Shown here piece by piece: positions 33,607 to 43,871 of a stretch of DNA of 64,000 bases. A program made the position numbers and the translations under genes. The notes beneath the pieces are model-generated. The model was given only the letters and a program-made list of their open reading frames with translations, was not told the origin of the DNA and did no database searches. Source of the DNA: Thermopolyspora sp040678635 (GTDB lineage Bacteria > Actinomycetota > Actinomycetes > Streptosporangiales > Streptosporangiaceae); contig NZ_JBFATZ010000011.1 of NCBI RefSeq assembly GCF_040678635.1, positions 186,001 through 250,000 on the forward strand, read 5' to 3'. Numbering within the stretch: position 1 is the first letter of the stretch; the number at the start of each line of letters is the position of its first letter.

Positions 33607-33995
33607 CCCATCAGCTGGGGGTGCTGGCGGAGTTGCGGGGGGATTACGGGGAGGCGGAGCGGTTGTACCGCAGTTCCCTGGAGATTGACGAGCGGCTGGG
33701 CGACTTGGCCGGCATGGCTACGACCTACTCACAACTCGGGAACCTGATGGCCGTGGTCGAATCCCCGGTGCAGGCTATCGCCTGCCATATACGCGCGCTG
33801 GCGATCAGGCTCAGGTTGCAGACTCCGGAAGCGGTTAACAATCTTGAGCGCTTGAGCGAGTATCGACGGCTGCTCGGTGCCGAATCGTTTGTGCAAGCTG
33901 TTCAAGAGTCGGTGGGGACTGATGACACTCGCCAGCTCCTTGACATGCTTGATTGGTACGACGAGCAACAGAAGGATCAACCGTCTACGGCGTGA
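33606..33995 (+). pseudogene. 3' remnant of a TPR-repeat gene
   Basis: The frame reads AHQLGVLAELRGDYGEAERL, then YRSSLEIDERLGDLAGMATT and YSQLGNLM: one TPR and part of another from the NB-ARC/TPR or CATRA-type proteins of actinomycetes. It ends in a normal C-terminus at 33995. Upstream in the same frame there is a stop at 33594 and no TPR sequence. A GTG at 33621 could in theory start a 124-residue protein, but it has no ribosome-binding site, so a 5'-truncated gene is more likely. Confidence 0.65.
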
Positions 33996-34368
33996 CGGTG
34001 TCGCTTGCGTGGTCTGGCGATGTCGGGGTGTCTGGTGCCCTGTGTTGCTGCACGAGGTTCCTGACGATCAGGGGCGGCGGAGCTTCGGTGCCGGCCTGGC
34101 CTCGTCCTGTTCGCCTGCGTACGTGCTGCCGTACGTTCCTGTGCTGTCTGAGGGAGCGGGGGCGGCGTGGTGAACAGCATGGCGGTGTCCGCGCTCGATT
34201 GTGGACGGGGTCGCACTGGCCGGGCTGCGTTCTGGGGGCGCGGGCGAGGGTGATGGGTTTCGGCTGGTCAGGTGGGGGCTGAGGTGCGGCGGTGGGTGTG
34301 AAGCGGGTGGCTCCACACCCACCCGACCTGATGTCTTGCGGCCCATGCGAGTCGCGCGGACCGGTTCC
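33996..34368. other. Non-coding stretch between the TPR remnant and the DUF397 operon
   Basis: No gene is supported on either strand. It contains a 10-bp inverted repeat (GGTGGGTGTG at 34291-34300 and its complement at 34314-34323), which may be a second terminator for the DUF397 operon on the minus strand. Confidence 0.5.
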
Positions 34369-34392
34369 TCATCGGGGTTGCCTCCCCGATGA
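34369..34392 (-). terminator. Terminator of the XRE-DUF397 operon
   Basis: 9-bp arms TCATCGGGG and CCCCGATGA around a 6-nt loop, 17 bp past the DUF397 stop on the minus strand. Confidence 0.65.
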
Positions 34393-34409
34393 CTGCCGTC
34401 GTGCCGGAT

Positions 34410-34787
34410 CTACTCGGCCTGCGCCTGGGCCTCGGTCTCCTCGGGCTCCTCGTCGGCCAGGTCGTCGAACTCGCCGTCGAGTACGCCGAGGCGGAACGCT
34501 TCCCACTCGGCCGGGGTGAAGTACAGCTTGGGGCCGTCGGGGTCCTTGGAGTCGCGGACGACGTACAGGCGGTCGTACTCGGCCTTGTGCGCGGCGCCTA
34601 CGGCCAGTTCGGCCGTCTCCACGAAGTTGGGGTCCGTCTTGTCGATGATCGTCACTTCGACGCAGTTGCCTTCGTTGGCTCCGCTGTGGCTGGACTTGCG
34701 CCAGACGCCAACCTCGACGCAGTCGCCTCCGCTGGCACCGCTCCGACTGGCCTTGCGCCAGACCACATTGGTCAGGTCTATGTCCAT
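34410..34787 (-). CDS. DUF397 protein with a duplicated motif
   Basis: 125 residues. The DUF397 signature occurs twice in tandem: VVWRKASRSGASGGDCVEV and VWRKSSHSGANEGNCVEV; the usual protein has one. The rest (VRDSKDPDGPKLYFTPAEWEAF) is the standard DUF397 ending, followed by an acidic tail. The start overlaps the end of the XRE regulator by 10 nt. Such pairs (BldB-like, Abr/Wbl-associated) are abundant in actinomycetes; the small partner modulates the XRE regulator in characterised cases. Confidence 0.9.
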   Translation of the reverse strand: MDIDLTNVVWRKASRSGASGGDCVEVGVWRKSSHSGANEGNCVEVTIIDKTDPNFVETAELAVGAAHKAEYDRLYVVRDSKDPDGPKLYFTPAEWEAFRLGVLDGEFDDLADEEPEETEAQAQAE

Positions 34788-35602
34788 TTCTCCTCCACCA
34801 CGTTAGATATGAAGTCTAGGCTCGCCGGTCCGGGCAGGGCGAGGGAACGAATTGCCTCATACCAGCCGACGAGTGTCGCTACGTCATCCTGTTGCTCGGT
34901 AACGTAGCCCTTACCTACGCCCTCGACATACACGACATCCGGTTCGCCGGACACACTAGCTATCACGAATGCCCCGGTGAGGCCGAGCAGGGCTTGGGAG
35001 CCAATAGGTACCACTTGAATGCTGATTCTAGGGCCCATTGCGGCATTGATCAGTGCCAGGAGTTGGTCCCGCATGACCTTCTTGTCGCCGACGGGCCGAT
35101 GCAACACTCCCTCATCGAGGACCACGCACAACAGTGGCGGTTTGGCCCTATCAAGGATTTCCTGTCGAGCCAATCTAGCGGTTACCGTTTCCTCAACCTG
35201 TTCCAGCGTGCGATCGGGGCGCTGCGAGATGATCGCTCGGGCGTAGTCCGCAGTCTGAAGTAAACCAGGGACGAGCAGCGGCTCCCAACTCCTGAGCAGA
35301 TGGGCGCTCTCCTCGATGTCCATCCAGCGGTGGAACCAGCCAGGGAACGGAGACTTGCGTGCGAGCCGCCACAGCCGGGTCAACGCGCCGTCGGTGCTGA
35401 GGGCTTCGTCGCAGAGCTTGGCGAACTCGCGGCGCGGAGGCCGCTTGCCGGTCTCGATCGCGCCGATCTGGGACGTCGAGTAGTTGATCTTCTCGCCGAG
35501 TTGCTCCAGGGTCAGGCCCGCCTTCGTACGGTAATGCCGCAGTTCAGAACCGAAGAACGCCAATGGGCTCTCGGCCGGGTCGAGATCGCGAGGCGCGGGC
35601 AT
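34778..35602 (-). CDS. XRE-family regulator with DUF5753 domain
   Basis: 274 residues. The N-terminal HTH_31-type domain is FGSELRHYRTKAGLTLEQLGEKINYSTSQIGAIETGKRPP; the C-terminal DUF5753 domain runs from WFHRWMDIEESAHLLRSWEP to the end, including VPGLLQTADYARAI. It is translationally coupled to the DUF397 gene. The operon partner and the divergent gene at 35828 are the likeliest targets. ATG at 35602. Confidence 0.92.
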   Translation of the reverse strand: MPAPRDLDPAESPLAFFGSELRHYRTKAGLTLEQLGEKINYSTSQIGAIETGKRPPRREFAKLCDEALSTDGALTRLWRLARKSPFPGWFHRWMDIEESAHLLRSWEPLLVPGLLQTADYARAIISQRPDRTLEQVEETVTARLARQEILDRAKPPLLCVVLDEGVLHRPVGDKKVMRDQLLALINAAMGPRISIQVVPIGSQALLGLTGAFVIASVSGEPDVVYVEGVGKGYVTEQQDDVATLVGWYEAIRSLALPGPASLDFISNVVEEKWT

Positions 35603-35827
35603 GGGGGCCTCCCAAGGGTCTGTGACGCTGCTTGAGTCGGTGCCGCACGGGTTCCCGAAGCGTTCCGCGCATCGCCTCCGGTCGCGTGGCGCGTTCCCGC
35701 GCCAAGCGCTTTGGACGGTCGGCGTTGCGCGTCCGGCAATGCGGTATCCGTTCGCTTACACACCGTAGTGGACCGGCGGCATGCTGAGGGGCCGGAAATC
35801 AACGAAATCCCGCCACGGAAGGTGCCG

Positions 35828-36289
35828 ATGTCCTTCTACGCCTCGAAGTCCGAGCGTAACGAGCAGGACCACCTCAAGCGGCTGGAGCGCCTCGGCGACC
35901 TCCTCGCCGCCCACGGACTCCACACCCGCGTGTACCGCCACGTCTGCCTGCGCCTGTTCCAGAACGAGCTCGCCCCGCCCGCCTGGCACGAGCCCGTCCT
36001 GTCCGTCCGCCGCCCCGGGCCGAACCGTTCCGCCTGCATGGAGATCACCGTCCGGCCCGCCAAGCCCGCCTTCAGCGTCACCCTCCCCGGCGGACGCGCC
36101 CTCTGGGCTTACCACGGCGACGAGAGGGCCGTGATCGCCTTCGTACGCGCGATCCTCGACGCCTGGCCCCGCGAGCTTGAGGATCCGCAGGTGGGCCGGC
36201 AGGGGCGGCCAGAAGATCGCGACGTGCCGGGCGTGGCGGCGCGGGAAGACGCCTGGGACGGCCGGTGCGGGCCGGTCGGCCCGCGATAG
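35828..36289 (+). CDS. Hypothetical protein divergent from the XRE operon
   Basis: 153 residues, family not recognised. The N-terminus is charged and helical (SERNEQDHLKRLERLGDLLAAHGLHTRVY), then a short beta-rich core (CMEITVRPAKPAFSVTLPGGRALWAYHGDERAVIAFVRAI), then a low-complexity charged tail. The ATG at 35828 has GGAAGG 6 nt upstream. In similar loci the divergent gene often encodes an anti-sigma-like ATPase, but no ATPase motif is present here. It may be a target of the XRE/DUF397 pair. Confidence 0.65.
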   Translation: MSFYASKSERNEQDHLKRLERLGDLLAAHGLHTRVYRHVCLRLFQNELAPPAWHEPVLSVRRPGPNRSACMEITVRPAKPAFSVTLPGGRALWAYHGDERAVIAFVRAILDAWPRELEDPQVGRQGRPEDRDVPGVAAREDAWDGRCGPVGPR

Positions 36290-36305
36290 GACGATCGCGG
36301 CGATG

Positions 36306-36400
36306 GGGTGGCGTCGGTGAGGGGACCGTGCCCGAGGGGTGGCGTCGGTGATGACGCGAGGGGACCGTGCCCGAGGGATAGCGTCGGTGATGACGCGATG
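36306..36400. repeat. Imperfect direct repeats downstream of the hypothetical gene
   Basis: GGACCGTGCCCGAGGG occurs twice and GCGTCGGTGATGACGCGA twice, interleaved with an approximate period of 38 bp. The tract is non-coding and precedes a strong terminator. Confidence 0.75.
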
Positions 36401-36447
36401 ACGTGATGGCGGGTGGGGCGGCGCCCGTGATGAGGCGGGTTCATGGG

Positions 36448-36481
36448 CAATGGCCCCTCGCGTCGTCGCGAGGGGCCATTG
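36448..36481. terminator. Bidirectional terminator, 15-bp perfect stem
   Basis: Arms CAATGGCCCCTCGCG and its exact complement surround a TCGT loop. It lies between convergent genes (35828-36289 and 36573-36893). Confidence 0.85.
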
Positions 36482-36572
36482 GGTTGGCTCGGCTTCTGAT
36501 CGCGGTTTCACGATCCGTTCGGACGCCCGTTCGCGGCCCGCGCCAGCGGAAGCCGGGGCGTACCCTGGTGGA

Positions 36573-36893
36573 TCAGCACTCGATGAACGTGCTCTTCCAG
36601 CCGAAGGGCGTCGACTGCTCGGTGTACCGGCTGGAGCTCAGTACGTAGTGCGCCACGCCCTCGGCGTTGGGCTGGTTGTACATCCGGGCGCTCTGGCCCG
36701 TGGGGTACCACTTGTAGGACCCGTTGTACCCGGCGGGGATGTTGCTGACCCCGCACCTGGTGATCGCCTTCGAGTGGCCGGAGAAGCCGGGGCCTTCGTA
36801 GACCACCAGGGTCGAGGCGTGTGCGGCGACGGCGGTCAGGACGATGATGCCGGCCGCGAGGGCCGGGACCAGCGTCAGGGACTTCTTGCGCAA
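36573..36893 (-). CDS. Small secreted beta/gamma-crystallin-like protein
   Basis: 106 residues. A Sec signal (RKKSLTLVPALAAGIIVLTA, cleavage near AHA-STL at about 26) is followed by a single compact domain: VVYEGPGFSGHSKAITRCG, then a Trp/Tyr-rich Greek-key pattern ending in GWKSTFIEC. This resembles beta/gamma-crystallin and peptidase-inhibitor I36 (SMPI-like) proteins. Two cysteines could form one disulfide. The start is TTG with GGAGG 4 nt upstream. Function is unknown: Ca-binding structural protein or protease inhibitor are the main options. Confidence 0.7.
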   Translation of the reverse strand: MRKKSLTLVPALAAGIIVLTAVAAHASTLVVYEGPGFSGHSKAITRCGVSNIPAGYNGSYKWYPTGQSARMYNQPNAEGVAHYVLSSSRYTEQSTPFGWKSTFIEC

Positions 36894-37168
36894 GATGCCT
36901 CCAGGGTTGGATGTCCTGCTCCTGGCGGCATTGCCTGTGGCTTGTTGCCAGGAGTGATTCCATCACTGTCACTTTAGGCGATCAAACGAATGCGATCCGC
37001 GACTTTGCCATTGGCTGGGAGATTGATTGCCTGCCGTATTCGGTCAAGAGCGTCACGGTGAACCGCTTGCGGGCCGCCCTCGCCGCCGTACGCCGCGGTG
37101 CGGACGGCCCCAAGCGGCTCCAAGCGGCCCCAAACGTCCGCGCGGAGATCGAGGGGCGGCCCGGCCGG

Positions 37169-37747
37169 TCAGGCTTCGGCGGCCCGGTGGGCGAGCCACT
37201 CCTCGCGGGTGATCGCGTACTCGACCTCGCCGTGATCGCTGCCCGGCAGCGGCTCCTCCCACTCGGGGTAGAACGTGCGTACGTGGCGCATGCCGATCGA
37301 GGCCATCGTCGCGCGGGAGCCCGTGTTGACCGCCATCGTCTCGGCGAAGACGCGATGCAGGCCGAGGTCCTCGAACGCGTGCCGGAGCAGCTCGCGGGCC
37401 CCCTCGCTGGCCAGGCCCTGGCGCCAGTGGCTGCGCATCAACCGGTACCCGAGCTCGGCCTGGCCCGAGACCGGCCCCTGGTCGGCGCGCTCCGGCGGCT
37501 TCAGGATCCACCAGCCGACGAAGCGCCCATCGACGAACCCCGTCCAGTAGCCGAGCCCGGGAACGATGTTCGCCGCCGCGAGCCGCTTGCGGTGGATGCT
37601 CTCCACCTCGTCTCGCGTGCGGGGGCGGCCGTTGCCGAGGTAGCGCATGACCGCCGGGTCGGCGTCGAGTTCTATCTCGTACTCCAGATGGTCGTCGGAG
37701 AGCGGAACAAGGTGGATCCGATGGGTACGCAGCGTCGCCTGAGCCAT
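37169..37747 (-). CDS. GNAT N-acetyltransferase (RimJ/RimL-like)
   Basis: 192 residues, acetyltransferase_3 type: TLRTHRIHLVPLSDDHLEYE at the start, ELGYRLMRSHWRQGLASEGAREL as the acetyl-CoA-binding segment, and LHRVFAETMAVNTGSRATMASIGM near the end. The ATG at 37747 has no ribosome-binding site, but AAGATT ends 6 nt upstream, so it may be leaderless. Substrate not predictable. Confidence 0.85.
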   Translation of the reverse strand: MAQATLRTHRIHLVPLSDDHLEYEIELDADPAVMRYLGNGRPRTRDEVESIHRKRLAAANIVPGLGYWTGFVDGRFVGWWILKPPERADQGPVSGQAELGYRLMRSHWRQGLASEGARELLRHAFEDLGLHRVFAETMAVNTGSRATMASIGMRHVRTFYPEWEEPLPGSDHGEVEYAITREEWLAHRAAEA

Positions 37748-37785
37748 GACCCCAATCTTGACGGGAAACGCGAGGGAATGTGCGA

Positions 37786-38685
37786 TCACCCCCTCTCCGA
37801 ACCTGCTGTGAGTCCCTCGGTGACCAGGCGTTCACAGGCGAAGAACGCCAGGACGACGGGGAACGTCAGGACGACAGAGCCGGCCATGAGCACGGTCGTC
37901 GGCACCTCGACGGCCCCGGCGAGCTGGGAGAGGCCGAGGGAGACCGTCCACCGGTCGCGGTCCTCGACCAGGAACAGCAGCGCGAACAGGAACTCGTTCC
38001 AGGCGATCATGAAGACGTAGAGGCCGGTCGCGGTCAGCGCCGGGAGCGACAGCGGCAGCGTCACCCGCCACAGGGTGGCGAGGGTGCCGCAGCCGTCGAG
38101 CGCGGCGGCCTCCTCGACGCCGCGCGGGACCGTCTCGAAGTAGTTGCGCAGCATGTACACGCATACCGGGAGGGTCTGGGCGATGTAGACGAGTGCGAGC
38201 CCGGCCAGCGAGGCGCGCAGGCCGATCAGGCTGAAGAACACGAACAGCGGGATCGCCACCACGATCGGCGGGAACAGGTACGTGGCCAGGAACAGGAAGT
38301 GCACCTGGCGGCGGCCGAAGAAGCGCAGGCGGGCCACCGCGTACGCGCCCGGGATGGCGACCAGCAGCGTGAGCGCGACCGTCGCGGCCGAGACGGCGAC
38401 GCTGTTGCGGATGAACGCGCCGAAGCCCTGGCCGCCCGCGTCGGCCGGGGTGAGCACCTCCCGGTAGGTGTCGAGCGTGATCTCGGGCGGCGGGGCGAGC
38501 GCCGAGGCCGGGTCGAGGATGAGGGATTGGATGTCCCACAGCGATAGGACGATCATGTAGTAGAAGGGGAAGGCGGTGGCCAGCAGCAGCGCGGCGACGA
38601 CGGCCGGGCGCAGCACCCGCAGGGCCGCCCGCTCGATCCGGTCGCGGCCGAGGGGCCCGCGGGCCGTACTCACTCGGATACTCAC
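37786..38685 (-). CDS. Sugar ABC transporter permease (MalG/CUT1-like)
   Basis: 299 residues, six helices. The EAA loop that contacts the ATPase is VEEAAALDGCGTLATLWRVTLPLSLPAL. It is the second permease of a CUT1-type importer; its GTG start overlaps the first permease's stop by 4 nt. No ATPase gene is in the cluster, so a shared ATPase such as MsiK is likely. Confidence 0.92.
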   Translation of the reverse strand: MSIRVSTARGPLGRDRIERAALRVLRPAVVAALLLATAFPFYYMIVLSLWDIQSLILDPASALAPPPEITLDTYREVLTPADAGGQGFGAFIRNSVAVSAATVALTLLVAIPGAYAVARLRFFGRRQVHFLFLATYLFPPIVVAIPLFVFFSLIGLRASLAGLALVYIAQTLPVCVYMLRNYFETVPRGVEEAAALDGCGTLATLWRVTLPLSLPALTATGLYVFMIAWNEFLFALLFLVEDRDRWTVSLGLSQLAGAVEVPTTVLMAGSVVLTFPVVLAFFACERLVTEGLTAGSERG

Positions 38686-39641
38686 TCGGAGGTCCGTTCG
38701 GCGGCGGCGAAGAAGCGCAGGTGGACGCCGAGGAACACGACGAGGACGAGCGCGAGCACCATGGCCTGCGCGGCGGCGGCGCCGATGTCGTCGCGGGCGG
38801 TGAGCAGGGTGAACACGCGCACGCTCACCACCTCCGTGCCCGCGCCGCCGCCGGTGAGCAGGTAGACGTCGTCGAACTTGTTGAACGTGAACACGAACCG
38901 CAGCACCGACAGCAGGGCCACGACCCGCCAGAGCTGCGGCATGATCACGTGCCGGAGGCGTTGGGTGGGCGTGGCGCCGTCGACGAGGGCCGCCTCGTCG
39001 AGTTCCTTCGGTACGGCCTGCAGGCGGGCGAGGATGAACAGGAACGCGAACGGGAAGTACCGCCACGCCTCGAACGCGATCACGGTGAGCAGGGCCACGG
39101 GGACGGTGATCCCGAGGAACTCGCCCTTGGCCTGGGTGAGGAAGGCGATCGGGCGGTCCCAGCCGAGGTGGCGGACGCCGAGCTCGTTGACGATGCCGTA
39201 CTGGGGGCTGAGCATCACCTCCCACACGTACGTGGCCGCGACGACCGGCGCGACGTACGGGAGCAGGACTGCGGCGCGGATCAGGCCGCGGCCCCGGAAG
39301 CGGTCCCGAAGCGCCAGCGCCGCCACCAGGCCGCCCGCGATGGACAGGAACGTTCCGGCGACCGTGTAGATCAGGGTGACGGCCAGGCCGTTCCAGAAGC
39401 CGGGCTCGGTGAGGACGTAGGCGAAGTTGTCCAGGGTGTAGCGGCCGAACAGGCCGGTGTAGCGGATGTTGATCAGGCGGGCGCGCTGGAACGCCAGCAT
39501 CAGCGCCCACAGCAGCGGCAGCACGACCGCCACGAGCGTGATCACCAAGGTGGGGGAGAGGAGCGCCAGCGCCGTCCGGGCCTCCCGGCCGCGCAGCGTC
39601 GGGACGTGGGCCTTCGCTGACGCGCCCGATGCCGTCCTCAT
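38682..39641 (-). CDS. Sugar ABC transporter permease (MalF/UgpA-like)
   Basis: 319 residues, six helices. The EAA loop is KELDEAALVDGATPTQRLRHVIMPQLWRVV. It pairs with the downstream MalG-like permease and the upstream lipoprotein. The ATG at 39641 is used here; a GTG at 39659 with GAGGA 10 nt upstream would add six residues. The gene is about 90 bp downstream of the binding-protein gene, in one operon. Confidence 0.92.
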   Translation of the reverse strand: MRTASGASAKAHVPTLRGREARTALALLSPTLVITLVAVVLPLLWALMLAFQRARLINIRYTGLFGRYTLDNFAYVLTEPGFWNGLAVTLIYTVAGTFLSIAGGLVAALALRDRFRGRGLIRAAVLLPYVAPVVAATYVWEVMLSPQYGIVNELGVRHLGWDRPIAFLTQAKGEFLGITVPVALLTVIAFEAWRYFPFAFLFILARLQAVPKELDEAALVDGATPTQRLRHVIMPQLWRVVALLSVLRFVFTFNKFDDVYLLTGGGAGTEVVSVRVFTLLTARDDIGAAAAQAMVLALVLVVFLGVHLRFFAAAERTSE

Positions 39642-39730
39642 CTTTCCGCTTGCCCGCACGTCCCGCTTGTCCTCACGCCCTGATCGGCTTCATGTCCTGT
39701 TTGTCGTCACGCCCCGACCGGAGCGCCCGT

Positions 39731-41113
39731 TCACTCCCGCAGGCCGCGTTTAATGGCCGCCATGTCACGTTTGGCCTGGTCGGCGGCCTGCCGGGCGGTG
39801 AGGGAGCCCTCGACCATCCCGCTCAGCGCCTTGGGGATCGGCAGTTCGCCCGCCGCCGCGCCCACGAGCCTGCCCTGCCCCTGCGGAATGCCCCACCGGT
39901 CGAAGGCATCGGTGCTCGCGCGCAGCCCCTCCAGCAGCGACCTGGGGTAGACGTCCACGAGCGGCTTCTTCCGGTCCACGCCCGCCGGGAGGCGGTACCA
40001 CGCTCGGACGAATTTCCGCGGCTGGCGTACCGTGCCGGTGCGGACGGGGATCTTGCCCTCGGGGGCGAGGCCGAGCCAGCGCTCGTACCCGGTGTCCATC
40101 ATGTACGTGACGAATCGCCGCGCCGCGTCCCGGTTCGCCTCCCGGGTGATCGCCCAGGAGACGATCTCGCCGTACCGGGCGGGGCGGATGGCGTCGGGGC
40201 CGCGCAATGCGGTCACCACGCCGGTGTGCCGGGCCAGCCACTCCGGGTTTGCCCGGCACTCGGGGCAGCTCGGCAGCGCGTCCGTACGCAGGCCGGCCAG
40301 CTCGTCGAGGATGAACGACGACCAGATCGCCATCGCCGCCCTGCCGGAGAAGTACGTGGCCCGGACCGAGTCGATGTCCTGTTTGCCCGGCACGGAGTAC
40401 TTGTTCGCGAGGTCGGCGTAGAACGCGAAGGCGCGCTCGCACTCCGGGCTGTCGATGGTCAGGGCACCGCCCCGGCCGACCAGCTCGCAGCCGTTGGCCA
40501 GCGCCACGTACTCGAAGCTCTGCGCGGTGAACGCGTCCCTGGGGGCCACGGCGAGCGCGATGCCCGCGACGCCGCCGCCGTTGAGCCGCCGCGCCGCCGC
40601 GCGCAGCCGTTCGTAGGTGTCGGGCGGGCCGAGCCCGGCCTTGCCGAACAGGTCCTTGCGGTAAAGGAGGATCTGGGCCCAGGCGTCGCTGGGCACGGCG
40701 AGCAGCCTGCCGCCCTCCGAGCCGAGTTCCAGCGCCCGCCGGGAGAACGTCCCCCGGCCCAGGGCGTCGGCCACCTTGCCGGGGGTTTCGGTGTCGAGCA
40801 GCTCGTTGGCCTCCAGCTCGCGCACCGACGTGAGCGGCAGGGCCCCGATCACGTCCGGGAGCCGCCCGGCCGCCGCCGCCGACCGCACCACCTGGCTGAA
40901 CTGGTCCTCGGCGATCCCGACGAGGTGCACCTTGATCCCCGTACGCCGGGCGAAGTCCGCGGCGAGCCTTTCCTGCACGCCCATCCGGTCGGGAAGGCTC
41001 TCCAAGGTCCACACGGTGATGGCGTTACGGTCCCCGGCGTCCTCGCCGCCGCATCCGCCCGCCATGGCCGCAAGGAGGAGCACGGCGACCGCGGCGATCA
41101 GTCTTCTCGGCAT
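39731..41113 (-). CDS. Sugar ABC transporter substrate-binding lipoprotein
   Basis: 460 residues. Sec lipoprotein signal MPRRLIAAVAVLLLAAMAGG with lipobox Cys21. The mature part is an SBP_bac_1 fold (ITVWTLESLPDRMGVQERLAADFARRTGIKVHLV) and fits CUT1 oligosaccharide importers. The two permease genes follow on the same strand. The start is ATG at 41113, where the signal peptide begins; longer in-frame starts up to 41218 would bury it. The sugar is not predictable, and no glycosidase gene is adjacent. Confidence 0.9.
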   Translation of the reverse strand: MPRRLIAAVAVLLLAAMAGGCGGEDAGDRNAITVWTLESLPDRMGVQERLAADFARRTGIKVHLVGIAEDQFSQVVRSAAAAGRLPDVIGALPLTSVRELEANELLDTETPGKVADALGRGTFSRRALELGSEGGRLLAVPSDAWAQILLYRKDLFGKAGLGPPDTYERLRAAARRLNGGGVAGIALAVAPRDAFTAQSFEYVALANGCELVGRGGALTIDSPECERAFAFYADLANKYSVPGKQDIDSVRATYFSGRAAMAIWSSFILDELAGLRTDALPSCPECRANPEWLARHTGVVTALRGPDAIRPARYGEIVSWAITREANRDAARRFVTYMMDTGYERWLGLAPEGKIPVRTGTVRQPRKFVRAWYRLPAGVDRKKPLVDVYPRSLLEGLRASTDAFDRWGIPQGQGRLVGAAAGELPIPKALSGMVEGSLTARQAADQAKRDMAAIKRGLRE

Positions 41114-41230
41114 TCGCTTCCCCGCACCTCCCTTCCGACCAGCGGTTTTGTGCCCCATGTACGCCCGGCGTACCACCGGCGCGGACGATCGCGCCGTGGC
41201 GGGCGGGTGGCGCCGCAAGCCGCTGTCGGC

Positions 41231-42796
41231 TCAGGAGAGGTCGCCGGAGGCGGGCGATTCGATGGCCGGGAAGGGGAGGAAGGGCTCGGCCTGGTGGGAG
41301 ACGCCCGAGGCGGCGACGTTCCAGGCCGGGCGGGGGTCGGGGACCTCGCGGAGCTGGGCGCGGGAGAAGCGCAGGGTCGGCGTGCCGGGGACGCCGCCCG
41401 CCACGGTGATCGCGACCGAGCAGGAGACGGCCACGTCCCCGGGCTGCCTGCGCACCGGGTGCGTGGCGGGCCAGCCGGACCAGGCGGCGGCCGGGAGGAA
41501 CTCGCCGGGGCCGGTCTCCAGCGCGCCCGCCAGCAGGGTCCAGTTCTGGCCGCCCGCCGACAGGAGCAGGCGCGGGTTGTACGAGAGCCAGCCGGGGTGG
41601 GCCGAGACCTCCTGGTGGAGGTGAAAGCGCAGCCACGCCGCGTCGCCGAGGTCGGTGAGCGGCAGCAGGGCGGGGTCGGTGCGCAGGATGAACGTGGTGT
41701 CGTGGTGGCCCGGCGTGATCTGGAGGACCTGTTTCGCGACGCCGTCCTCGGTCGTGGTGGAGGCCCGCATGCGGGCGTCGCCGCTCTTGCGGGCGATCGC
41801 CCAGCCCGACGCGCAGTGCCCCTCGACGCCCCAGCCGATCAGGCCCGAGGTGCCGGTGAAGGCGCCGTTCGGCAGCAGGTTTCCGGGGGCGAGGGGGTCG
41901 GTTCCGTAGACGTTGTCGTCGGCGATGAGCGTGCGCAGGATCGGCAGCAGGGCCCGCGCCTCCGCCCAGGCGGCCGGGGTGCCGGGGTGGACGCCGTCCA
42001 CGGGGGTGAGGTCCGGCAGCCAGTCGCCGCCCGCTCCGGCCCGGGAATCCGGATCCTCCAGGTAGGCGTTGACGTCGGCCACGAGCACTCGGCCGGATGC
42101 CTGCGCGCGCAGCCAGTCGTTCACCTCGCGGCGGGCCGCGTACCGGGAGTCGCTCGCCTGGTCGGGCATCGCCCACGCGGCCCGGCCGAGCGCGCCGCGG
42201 GGCCGTACCGTGGTGACGATCGGGATCGCGCCCGTGGCGGTGATCGCCGCGATCTGGTGGCCCAGGTCGCGGCGGACGGCGGAGGCGGGGATGAAGGAGT
42301 TGAGGTCGTTGGTGCCGACCGACAGCAGCACCACCTCCGGGCGCATCGGCGCGACCTCCTGATCCCACCGCAGCAGCGTGCCCGGGTTCTCGGGGGACAG
42401 GTAGCCGAGGTGGTCGCCCGCGATGCCGTTGTTCGAGCCGCGCATGCACCGGCCCTGCCGCAGGTCCTCCGGATCGTGCCAGGTGTCGTCGTTGAACGCG
42501 GGGAACAGGGTCTTCACCCAGGTCATGGCCCCGCGGGCCCGGCGGCTCAGCCGCGCGGGCCCGCCGATCCTCGCGTACTCGGCGAACTGGGTGATCGAGT
42601 CGCCGAGACGCGCCACCTTGGGCCCCGTCAGGCCGCCCTCCGGGAAACGCGTCGCCGACGCCGCCGGTAGCCCGGCCGCTCCCGCCGCCACCCCCGCCGC
42701 CAATGCGGAGCGGAGCAACGCGCGCCGGGAGATCCCGGCCGGGGGGACACGGTCGAGCACAGCAGGATCATCCCAGGACCGTCCCCTGCCGCGCAT
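41231..42796 (-). CDS. Tat-exported SGNH/GDSL hydrolase with C-terminal accessory domain
   Basis: 521 residues. Twin-arginine signal SRRALLRSALAAG (R24-R25). The SGNH hydrolase has block I LGDSIT (Ser about 67), block III SVGTNDLNS, and block V DGVHPG. Residues about 290-521 form a beta-rich domain, probably carbohydrate-binding (LLPNGAFTGTSGLIGWGVEG, typical of CBM-like modules). An esterase acting on an extracellular carbohydrate ester is a reasonable guess. The ATG at 42796 has no ribosome-binding site; a GTG at 42760 would still keep the signal. Confidence 0.82.
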   Translation of the reverse strand: MRGRGRSWDDPAVLDRVPPAGISRRALLRSALAAGVAAGAAGLPAASATRFPEGGLTGPKVARLGDSITQFAEYARIGGPARLSRRARGAMTWVKTLFPAFNDDTWHDPEDLRQGRCMRGSNNGIAGDHLGYLSPENPGTLLRWDQEVAPMRPEVVLLSVGTNDLNSFIPASAVRRDLGHQIAAITATGAIPIVTTVRPRGALGRAAWAMPDQASDSRYAARREVNDWLRAQASGRVLVADVNAYLEDPDSRAGAGGDWLPDLTPVDGVHPGTPAAWAEARALLPILRTLIADDNVYGTDPLAPGNLLPNGAFTGTSGLIGWGVEGHCASGWAIARKSGDARMRASTTTEDGVAKQVLQITPGHHDTTFILRTDPALLPLTDLGDAAWLRFHLHQEVSAHPGWLSYNPRLLLSAGGQNWTLLAGALETGPGEFLPAAAWSGWPATHPVRRQPGDVAVSCSVAITVAGGVPGTPTLRFSRAQLREVPDPRPAWNVAASGVSHQAEPFLPFPAIESPASGDLS

Positions 42797-42890
42797 TGAC
42801 CGGACGGCACGAGTCGGTCACCGTCCGGTGACGGCCGCCAAACGCTCCGCGATCTTCGGAGGGTGCCGCGCGTCCGTGGCGCACCGCGCG

Positions 42891-43871
<981 letters not shown>

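Noticed and set aside
36306..36400. CRISPR-like repeats
   Set aside because: Only two or three imperfect, unequal units, no unique spacers of constant length and no cas genes.
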